From Aspidapion aeneum (Eukaryota; Arthropoda; Insecta; Coleoptera; Brentidae): a stretch of DNA of 64,000 nt. The notes beneath the pieces are model-generated. The model made no database searches. It was given only the letters and a program-made list of their open reading frames with translations, and was not told where the DNA came from. The position numbers were made by a program, and so were the translations under genes. Positions 55,621 to 64,000 of the stretch are shown here, in pieces. The number at the start of each line of letters is the position of its first letter. Position 1 is the first letter of the stretch. Location of the stretch: contig OY755045.1 in NCBI GenBank assembly GCA_963576565.1, forward strand, positions 3,843,477 through 3,907,476, written 5' to 3'.

Positions 55621-56470
55621 TTTTGACATCCTCTATAATTCATTAAAATATTGCGCAAAGTTACGATCAAAAGTGAGAACAGAAATATAATAGAACTTAT
55701 AAATTCAAAAGCATGGGTGCTTGAGAGAGTGATTTTATATTTTCCAGATTTTCCGTGGGATTTTTCCAGTTGAATGTTTGGCTTTTGGCATTTTAAAATG
55801 GTTTTCATGCCATGCAGGATTAAAAATACACGGAAACTGATTCCCAACGCGTCTAGTACTTATGTTTCAAACAATGACACAAAAGCAGTAATCTGATAAC
55901 TCCCTTTTTTGCATTTTGGAGTTCCGTGGGCTTAAGGGTAAGAAATGGGAGGTTGAATTATAAATAAAAACACTCCCAACTGCTAAATTTACTTGTAACT
56001 ACTAGTCGCAGTTGAGTACAAAATTGATAGGTATACCTATAGTAATGTACGACATGCTTCAACTTTATGTTTCGATACCCAATTTTTTTTTTATTTCCAA
56101 CTTTTAGGTTTAAATTCTGATTCAACCTTATAAAAAACACTATGCTTTTATCATTCATTTAGCTTTACCCAAAAAGTAAGTGTAGATTTTACTCGGACGC
56201 GAACAGTGTTACTCTCCATTAAGTGAAGGTGGGGGAGGAAAGAGGGAGGAGGGAACTAGCGAAATGGTGTCGAAAAAACCTTAAAGCGTGTGCAGAAATA
56301 GTTTTTTCCTACTTGCGTGCGTAAAAGTGCACTTTTACGCACGCATTTGCGTGCGGAAAGTTGAACATTCCGCACGCCGTGCGTAAAAAATACTTTTACG
56401 CACGCTTTGCATATTAAAGTAAATTTAGACAGTGAAAAAAACTAAAAACTACTCGAAAAATTAAAAAAGT

Positions 56471-57184
56471 TTAACGCATAATGTGAAAATTAAACGTACA
56501 ATGCGTCGCATTTTGTAATGTTAATGCTGACGCCGCCACTTTTGTTAGGTTTTCAGATTGTATCGATGTATTAGTCGTCGTCATTGATGGAAACACTGTC
56601 GTTGCTTCTGCATTCGTGCTTCTTTGCACTGATGTGGATCGAAGTGCTGGTGGATGGTAGTTCTGAGGTGGTCTCCTGATTTGTGTCACTTTTTTTCTGC
56701 AAAATTTGCGTTGCAATTTTTTTCTTGTTTTCCTCGGATTCTTCCACATAGGATTCGGCTACTAACGCACTCTTCCACCCACCATGTCGCATCAAATTGG
56801 TTATATTTGCTCCGGCATTGGCCAACATTGTGGCAGAAGATCGTCGGAAACAATGGCCCGTATAAGTTTCCGGATTTGGCAGCTTAAGAAACCCGGCGAT
56901 GTTACCGGGGATCTTACCAAATGTGTTTATACCAACCACTTGCTTCGAGCATTTACCGGTATGGTAGGAAACAAAGAACCGTTGGTGCGGTGTGTCAGGT
57001 GGTCGCAAATTTTTGTATTAGCTCACACATATACTATACTATAGTAGTGTGAGCTATGGTGATCCTAATTTTTTCGAGAAAAAAAAAGTTGCTCCGATTT
57101 CAAAAAATTTTATATATCTTTGCGTTTCAGACGATTTTGAAACTTTTTTGTTGCGCCGTCTGTCTGTCTGTCTGTCTGTCTGTA

Positions 57185-57215
<31 letters not shown>

Positions 57216-58395
57216 GTGTCTGTATGTCTGTCTGTAACGACCAACGCGCATAACTCAAAAACCGCTTAGCCGATTTTAATGAAATTTGGTACCTAGGCTG
57301 GGTCTTGGGTCGAGATGGTCCCGTTTAAAAATGAACAAAATCCACCGAACACAAACCACATAAAAGGGTGGGGGTAGATTTCAAAAATTAGAGTTTATGT
57401 GAAAATATGGCGTGTGTGATATTAAACGAAAGGTAATTGAGTCTGCAGTTAAACAAAATACATTTTAATTTATTTAAAAAAAAAGGGTGGGGGTATATTT
57501 TAAAAATTAGAGTTTAAGTGAAAATATGGCGTGTGTGATATCAAACGAAAGGTAATTGAGTCCGGACTTTAACAAAATACATTTTAGTTTTTGTTTTTTT
57601 TGTAAGGGTGGGGGTAGATTTCAAAAATTTGAGTTTAAGTCGAAACATGGCTTGTGTGGTATCAAACAAAAGGTAATTTAGTCTGGAGTTGAATAAAATA
57701 TATTTCAGTTTTTAGTTATATTAGCTCATACGTACACTATAACTATAGTACCTAGTGTGAGCTTAGGGGCCCATATATTGGCAGAGTATTTTTGTAGATG
57801 TTGATATAGCTTATATCGTCTTTGTTGGGATCGCAGACCACAAAACTCCTTGAAGTATGGTTCTTAGTGTTTGAAATTGTTACCACCAGGATGTCGCCTT
57901 TCTCTTTGATGTCGGATACTTGTAAATTCGCTAACTCCGCTCTTCGGCAGGCTCCTGCAATGCCGAATATTGTGGCCACCTTGTTCATTAAATAAACTCA
58001 TCGGGAGCGTCTTTCAAAAATTTATCGGTCTCATTTTTTTGCAGTACTTGAGACTTTTTTGGTTTAAAACCGACATTTTTTCGTTTAATAAATGATATTA
58101 AGTTATAATATCGCCCAATATCTATATTTTTTCGTAGTCTTATACACATTTTAAGCATTGAAAATTTTGACCATAACGTGCTAGGCACGAAACTCTTTGA
58201 CAAATAAGAAAAATAGGTCAAAAATACCTCTTCTTTTAGCGATGAAGTGTTCTTTGCTTTTATCCAATCTTCAAAAGCGTGGTACTCTTTTTCGTATCTC
58301 GGACGGGACTTTTCTGGAACTAATTCCTCCCTCGCCGATGCTGCGTCATTCAAAATACTGTCTGGAAGTTCAATATCGCTGTCGTCGAAATCCAT
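56471..58395 (-). pseudogene. Tyrosine recombinase (Crypton-like), broken
   Basis: Tyrosine recombinases cut and rejoin DNA through a covalent phosphotyrosine. Minus-strand order: N-terminal core-binding part from MDFDDSDIELPDS (58395), first catalytic arginine in GACRRAELANL (about 57920), the HxxR box in GHCFRRSSATML (about 56850), the H/W box HGGWKSALVAESY with the nucleophile Y in ESYVEES (about 56757), and a CTFNF C-terminus. All five catalytic positions are still present. Lesions: a single-base frameshift at about 57985, the 771-bp A5 insertion at 57018-57788, and a frameshift near 56577. Similar recombinases abound in insect genomes as Crypton-type elements (family knowledge). No activity is expected. 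Confidence 0.87.
57018..57788 (+). mobile_element. Hairpin-ended repeat family copy A5, inside the recombinase gene
   Basis: Complete copy from TTAGCTCACACATATAC to GGCAGAGTA with long (GTCT)n (57158-57235). Direct repeats TTTTTGTA at 57010-57017 and 57789-57796. Removing the element plus one repeat restores the recombinase frame. Confidence 0.88.
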
Positions 58396-58589
58396 TTTAA
58401 AGAAAACTTTGTAGATAAACCGAAAATAACGCTGAAATGACACTTGCTGCAATGTTTGTATTTTTAATCCCATAGTAACAACAATAACACAATCCGAAAA
58501 AATAGCTTGTCACTAATTAATGTCAAAATGACACCAAAATAATAGAGTGCCTGAATATCAATTTTGAATTATTTTACAAAATTTTTAAA

Positions 58590-59665
58590 AAAGGTAGCGT
58601 GCGTAAATTTTTTTTTTCTATAAGCGTGCGGAAAAGTCCACTTTTCCGCACGCATTTTAGTGTGGAAAGTGCCACTTTTCCGCACTAGTGCGGAAAAATA
58701 TTTTTTCCGCACTAGTGCGGAAAAGTAAATTTGTTACGATTTTGAGGTGTTCTATAACATTTAGACCGTTCAAAATACATTTGTATCTTTCCTAGCACAC
58801 GAAATATCCTAAAAATATTCAAATTGACTAAAATTCTGCTATATTTTCAATATTTTCGATAAAATAAAGTTTTCAGTAAAATAGGTTCAAATTATAAGTT
58901 TTAAACCTCCCCGGTATAAATATCGTCATTGTCAATGTCAAACAACAATGAACACTAGTGGTTTTAGATTTGGCATCTTAAATCACCATAGCAACAAAGT
59001 ACAAACAAACTGTCAAAACAAAGCCAATTTTGCAGATACAAGCGTCTTTTGAATTTTTCAAACAAAAAAATCAGATTTTCAATGGATTCTTCGGACGAAG
59101 ATCTACCCCAGTCAGTTCTAGAAGCCGCTAGAATGTGAATAATAATAATTGATTTGATTAAAACGTTTTGAATATAAATAATTTTCTGATTAATTTTTAG
59201 TTTTTTCCTCACGCTTATAGAAAAAATAGTGTACCTAACTCCGCACTTGATTGCTGGCCAAACTCCGCTATCGCGTCGTTTGGCCATCTGCAATCGCGTG
59301 CGGAAAAGAGGCACTTTCCGCACTAGTTAGGTAAACTACTATTTTGCGCACGGCGTGCGTAAATTTTTTTTTTACGCACGCTACCTTTTTTGGTGATTTT
59401 ATGAAAGCAAATAAAAATAAAATAATTATAGTAATGAACTTGAATTTTAAAACTAAAACGAAAACATAATTTGTCAATAAAAATACAAAATACATTATGT
59501 AGGAAGAAGTTTTTTACGCAAGTAGGAAAAATATTGTACCTAACACGCGCGGAAAGTGTCTTTTCCACCCTTAACGGCCTTTCCGAACTCCGCTTCGCGT
59601 CGTTCGTGTAACTGCCATTCGTGCGGAAAAGGGTCACTTTCCGCACTTGTTAGGTAAATAACTAT
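58590..59665. repeat. Cluster of GTGCGG/GTGCGT palindromic motifs
   Basis: Inverted pairs such as GTGCGGAAAAGT/ACTTTTCCGCAC at 58624-58653, 58661-58727, 59279-59320, 59345-59385 and 59520-59650, some ending GTTAGGTA. Shared with 39418-39555, 41399-41427, 56311-56410 and 62845-62920. Confidence 0.75.
59082..59138 (+). pseudogene. N-terminal stub of a second recombinase element
   Basis: Plus strand ATG codes DSSDEDLPQSVLEAARM then TGA. It parallels DFDDSDIELPDSILNDAA at the start of the 58395 gene. It faces away from that gene and is followed by GTGCGG palindromes, so it looks like a second, internally deleted copy. Confidence 0.65.
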
Positions 59666-60169
59666 TGAAATCGCTCTGTAGTTATGAAAGGTATAGCTAC
59701 AACTATTACTAATAAGGAGGGTGGTAGAAGAGAAGGGGGGAGAGGAAGAGGGAAACTAGAAAAATTATATGGAAAAAATGTTTTAAAGCATGTGCAGAAA
59801 GAATTTTTACTAATAAGGAGGGTGGGGAGAAGAGAGGGAGAGGGAGGGAGAAAATAGTAAAATGATGTTTTAAAAAAAGTCTTAAAGCGTGTGAAGAAAG
59901 AATTTTTGAAATCGCCCTTTATTTGATAAAATTATGCGAATATGGTTTTTGAATAGGGCGGGGGAATGAGAGGAGGGGAGATGGGTGGGAGCAGGAATGA
60001 CTACAATGTAATTACAGCAAATTAGAGGACATTTGGAATGGGTGATCAAAGAAATTTCATTAAAATCGCGTGAAATTTCGATAATTTGTATGCCTTAAAG
60101 CCTACATTATATAACAAAATGGCGTCTGAAAACCGCCATGTTGATTCCTGTTTAAAAAAATATAGCCTA
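59666..60169. other. Unannotated G-rich tandem-like stretch
   Basis: Three loosely repeated phrases (CTAATAAGGAGGGTGG...AAAGCRTGTGMAGAAAG) near 59700, 59810 and 59950; related phrase near 56230-56295. Probably part of an eroded interspersed repeat. Confidence 0.4.
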
Positions 60170-60209
60170 TAAGCGGACACTCCCTTTAAGCGGACAAATG
60201 TGTTGGAAC

Positions 60210-61229
60210 TAGGGTTACCAGATGAAAACGTCTCTAACCAGGACCAGCCGTCAAGAAAATCCGGACAAAATCCGGACGTCAAAATTTTTTCGATGCCACA
60301 CAAAAAATCAACTTTTTTTTTTATTGAAACAATAACTAATAAATAACATAATATACCTACTATTTTATAGGTACTTTTCACTGCTTTGTATTTTATTCAA
60401 CAGCGTTGAATTTTTAGGCAGAAGTACAAAATCGTAAAATTCTGACCAGCTCATATTTCTTAAATTGTATGAAGTCATGAGTATTCCTTTTACAGAAGAT
60501 AAAAGCAGCCTATTTCTTTCTTTGGTCCACTGGGTAGAAATACTTGCGTTAAAATATTTTCCCATTTTTCATGGGTAGGCAGATTGTGGTCATCAGAAGT
60601 AGAGTTGTCTGATATGTACTTTTTTAGATTACAAACTTCATCAAAAAAATTTGTTTGTGCTTAAGACCACACGGCAGAAGTGTAAACTTCAACAAGGCGA
60701 AATTAATAATAAATACTACTTTAAGCGGGGTCTTCACATAACGTTTTACCTTACGTCTTGCCTGTCAGTCAAAAGGGTCAAGTATGACGGTTGAAAGATT
60801 AGCGTAGACACTTGATAGTTTTAACGTACGTTTTTAGATCAGTTTTTGATACAAAACGATGGTTTTATTGGAAAACAATGCGTGATCCGGTCAGTTCTCT
60901 AGGCGGTCTTCCGTCTTAAATCAGTTCAAGTAAAACGTCCGTTTTTCTGTTTACACACAAAGTTTTACTTGATACGTTTTGACTGAACAGGCAAGATGTA
61001 AGGTAAAACGTTATGTGAAGACCCCGCTTAAAGGTGAATTGACACTGCTAAATTTATCAACGATTATTGTTTAATTACATTTTTTGAAACTAGTTTATTT
61101 TACATTATTTGATGTTTATAAAGGCGGCTACTTTAAAATCCGGACGTTTATGAAAAATCCGCCCGGACCCACCCGGACGTAGTAAAAATCCGGACATGTC
61201 CGGATTAATCCGGACGTCTGGTAACCCTA
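60210..61229 (-). mobile_element. hAT element inside T7 with transposase trace
   Basis: TAGGGTTACCAGATG to GTCTGGTAACCCTA. 8-bp duplication GTTGGAAC at 60202-60209 and GTTAGAAC (one change) at 61230-61237. The minus frame 60365-60565 reads TQWTKERNRLLLSSVKGIL, SWSEFYDFVLLPKN and LLNKIQSSEKYL, resembling the C-terminal end of a hAT-type transposase. Broken. Confidence 0.82.
60725..61027. mobile_element. TTAA-flanked MITE
   Basis: GCGGGGTCTTCACATAACG and its inverse form ~50-bp ends; TTAA sits at 60721-60724 and 61028-61031. This fits a piggyBac-type non-autonomous element. Third nesting level inside T7. Confidence 0.8.
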
Positions 61230-61711
61230 GTTAGAACGAAACTTTTCCCTATTTCTTTACATGTAAAATTCACTCCTATAACGGGACTCGAACAATTTTT
61301 TTTCGTTAAAAAATTCTGAAACCTCCCTTAACCGGACGCGAACCTCTGACAACGGGACGGAGCGCTGCACGACATGGGCATAATTATTATGTAGTATGTT
61401 AGCAACAACACAATCTGCAGCCAGGGAATTACCTCTTTCCCTTTTAATGCGGAGACTAAATACTTCTGTCATATTTACAACATATTTTATTCGGCGGGAC
61501 TGATGTGTTTTATTTTTATTGTTTAGTAGGGTAGTAATAGATCTCTTTGAAATGGCCCCCAGTAAAAAGCTTCTTAGTTTACGTGAAAAAATGGAAGTTG
61601 TTAACATTTCGGAGGAGGAAAATTTCGCAGTTCTCTTCCATAAACGGACACCTCCAATAAGCGGACAAAATCGACGAAATCGTGAGTGTCCGCTTATGGG
61701 AGGTTTCACTG

Positions 61712-62056
61712 ACTGGTAATGAATGGACGGCAATATGTGCCTGCTTTCATATATAGAGCAGTCTTTCTTTTGAAATTTTCTGCATTTACATACAAAAATT
61801 AAAACTCCACGACTTTTTTATATATCTCGACGCGACGATGAGTTTCTCTATTACAATGATTCTAATTTTCACTCAAAAGACCGAGCTAAAAAACTAATAA
61901 ATGCTGCTAGCAGAAGTGAAAAGTTTTTCAGCAGGTTTTCAATTTTTAACTTTTTCAAACTTTGTTTGTTATGCAACCACAAGCAAACTCTAGCCTTCTC
62001 TCCTTGCATTTTAAGTTTAATTATGTTACATTGGCCATAGTGCAGGGGCTTAAAGT
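61712..62056. other. Unannotated, nothing recognised
   Basis: AT-rich sequence with no repeat ends or convincing reading frame. Confidence 0.45.
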
Positions 62057-62245
62057 CAGTGGCGTAAGTAGAAAAAAGTTTCGGGGTGGGCCCGAGACAG
62101 TTTTGGTGGGGGCCCGAGACCTCATGAGGCTGTATTTTATGCTATTTTATGTTTGTATTCATGAAATATGTGGAAAATATCCAAAAAAATCTTAGCTTCG
62201 AGGGGGGCCCGGGCCCCCCAGGCCCCCCCCTTATATACGCCACTG
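62057..62245. mobile_element. Short non-autonomous hAT with G/C runs
   Basis: CAGTGGCGTAAGTAG to TATATACGCCACTG with perfect CTTAAAGT at 62049-62056 and 62246-62253. Confidence 0.9.
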
Positions 62246-62840
62246 CTTAAAGTTATACACCATTAACGGTAAATCAATCAAGTGCGGATTTTAAGGTGGT
62301 CAAGTGGTAATTACCCCCCCTAGAAAAAAAATATATACTTTTTGTTAACAATTAAAGACAAACAGGAGAATTACCTTCCTAGTTTTTTGATGCCAATGAA
62401 AGTTTTTTAACAATGAAAAAAAACTTTTTAACGGAGCATCGTATCAAGACACTGTTTTCGGAAGCTCGACATGGTTTTGTAATTTTAGAAGAAAAGTAAA
62501 AAAAACACTTGAAAAATGCTTCAATCCTCCCAAAGAACTCATACAAAAACCTAGCTCTTTTGTTTTAGTACCGAATTATTAACAAATTTAAAAATGTATT
62601 AAAGTTGGCATTTTAATAAAACTCCTCAGTACTCCGAAGTTAACAAAAAAATGGCATTTAACTCAAACTTTTGTTCAGGAAAAGTTTTCAATTTCGCAGG
62701 TTAGTTTTCCTAACAAAGGACGTAATTTTCACATTGTCCATGCATGCGGTGCAAAAAACAAAACAGAAAATACTCACATTTTTATTATTTTTAAAATTGC
62801 AAACTAAAGCAATGTTTATTATTAATAATAGTTATTTACT
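62246..62840. repeat. AT-rich stretch with a family H fragment
   Basis: TTTTTAACGGAGCATCGTAT near 62427 matches family H. The rest is unrecognised. Confidence 0.45.
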
Positions 62841-62931
62841 TAACAAGTGCGGAAAATAATACTTTACCGCACGCGACGGCAGCCGTCAAGGGTGGTAAAG
62901 ACACTTTCCGCATATGTTAGGTACAATATTT

Positions 62932-63071
62932 TTAGCTCACACATATACTATACTATAGTAGTGTGAGCTATGGTGATCCTAATTTTTTCGAGAAAAAAAA
63001 AGTTGCTCCGATTTCAAAAATTTTTATATATCTTTGCGTTTCAGATGATTTTGAAACTTTTTTGTTGCGCC

Positions 63072-63105
<34 letters not shown>

Positions 63106-63106
63106 A

Positions 63107-63149
<43 letters not shown>

Positions 63150-63711
63150 GTGTCTGTATGTCTGTCTGTAACGACCAACGCGCATAACTCAAAAACCGCT
63201 TGGCCGATTTTAATGAAATTTGGTACCTGGGCTGGGTCTTGGGTCGAGATGGTCCCATTTAAAAATGAACAAAATCCACCGAACACAAACCAAATAAAAG
63301 GGTGGGGATAGATTTCAAAAATTAGAGTTTATGTGAAAATATGGCGTGTGTGATATCAAACGAAAGGTAATTGAGTCTGGAGTTAAACAAAATACATTTT
63401 AATTTATTTAAAAAAAAAGGGTGGGGGTATATTTCAAAAATTAGAGTTTAAGTGAAAATATGGCGTGTGTGATATCAAACGAAAGGTAATTAAGTCCGGA
63501 GTTCAACAAAATACATTTTAGTTTTTGTTTTTTTTAAGGGTGGGGGTGGATTTCAAAAATTTGAGTTTAAGTCAAACCATGGCTTGTGTGGTATCAAACA
63601 AAAGGTAATTTAGTGTGGAGTTGAATAAAATATATTTCAGTTTTTAGTTATATTAGCTCACATAACTATAGTACCTAGTGTGAGCTTAGGGGCCCATATA
63701 TTGGCAGAGTA
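62932..63711 (+). mobile_element. Hairpin-ended repeat family copy A6
   Basis: Complete copy, with the longest (GTCT)n run of the six (63072-63170). The second hairpin is shortened. Inserted next to a GTGCGG/GTTAGGTA palindrome at 62845-62920. Confidence 0.8.
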
Positions 63712-64000
63712 TTTATACGACTGTCCTGTAAAAGGGGGTTTTGCGCACGGAGAACACGATCTGAAAATGGCATTTTGCGCATGCTGTGTGCAAAACGTTT
63801 TGCACACGTTTATGTCATTTTTGCGCACGCCTATGTCATTTCTGCATACGGGTCTCCCGTCATTGTGATTTTTGTTGTTGTCACCCATCAATATAAGTTG
63901 GCTTAGTTCCGTAGCAACCGTCACTGCTCGTATGTTTTGTTGATTAGATACGTCAAAAAATTGTTGAATTTTTAAAGTTTTGTTGTAAAAATGTCGGAAA
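63712..64000. other. Right edge, GCGCAC-rich, possible start of a reading frame
   Basis: Words TTTTGCGCACG and GTGTGCAAAACG recur. The last ten bases (63991-64000) are ATGTCGGAAA and could open a plus-strand frame beyond the window, possibly another recombinase-type element. This cannot be tested here. Confidence 0.3.

Larger units (their letters stand above)
56300..58740 (-). mobile_element. Crypton-like tyrosine-recombinase element
   Basis: The recombinase gene (56471-58395) lies between two clusters of palindromes: 56311-56410 (GCGTGCGTAAAAGTGCAC and mirror) and 58600-58730 (GCGTGCGGAAAAGTCC and mirror, ACTAGTGCGG). Exact ends are not defined. Copy A5 of the hairpin family sits inside at 57018-57788. 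Confidence 0.7.
60170..61711 (+). mobile_element. Pogo/Tigger-like element T7, 5' truncated and split by a hAT
   Basis: Starts inside the left arm (AAGCGGACACTCCCTTTAAG) and ends GGGAGGTTTCACTG. The HTH frame (MAPSKKLLSLREKMEVVN, at 61552) is cut short by an internal deletion at about 61620. Confidence 0.83.

Noticed and set aside
50471..64000. P-loop (G1) exon of the RGK gene
   Set aside because: No GxxxxGKS/T coding segment with splice sites was found on the minus strand; presumed outside the window.

Overview
This is a nuclear window from a TE-rich arthropod genome, most likely an insect (possibly a beetle; the order is a guess). It is AT-rich, the genes have many small exons with GT-AG introns, and nearly all other DNA is transposon debris.

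Two host genes can be rebuilt, both on the minus strand. Eleven exons between 26134 (ATG) and 2896 encode ELMO/CED-12, the engulfment and motility scaffold that works with DOCK proteins to activate Rac. Reading phase is continuous across all eleven exons (1878 nt, 626 codons), and the end of the PH domain and the C-terminal tail lie off the left edge. About 1.8 kb upstream of its start, a second gene ends at 27925. Its last four exons (50385-50470, 29994-30180, 28321-28452, 27925-28055) encode an RGK-type Ras-like GTPase (Rad/Gem/Rem group). The first of these introns is about 20 kb, and the P-loop exon is probably beyond the right edge.

The rest is layered mobile DNA. From left to right: a hAT element beside an ELMO splice donor (451-2883); six copies of a hairpin-ended family (A1-A6); a three-level nest (8375-11105); a 5'-truncated jockey-like LINE with its target duplication (11441-12580); RTE-like LINE fragments; a foldback element (13677-14274); an element inserted into a copy of itself in opposite orientation (16113-17283); short terminal-inverted-repeat elements packed with minisatellites (20522-21405, 23523-24301, 36228-36531) and a minimal relative (25649-25763); seven pogo/Tigger-like copies, several broken by hAT elements; tandem arrays in the RGK introns (28600-29940, 43650-44055, 45810-48420); a P-element-like relic (54043-55477); and a broken tyrosine-recombinase (Crypton-like) element (56300-58740) with palindromic GTGCGG/GTGCGT motifs that recur around related fragments.

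No tRNA, rRNA, CRISPR or bacterial-type operon was seen. The most novel observations are the minisatellite-carrying 6-bp-TSD elements, the palindromes around the tyrosine-recombinase elements, and the HTH-only mini-ORFs kept by the Tigger-like copies. Coordinates and repeat boundaries were read by eye; exon boundaries were checked by reading phase.
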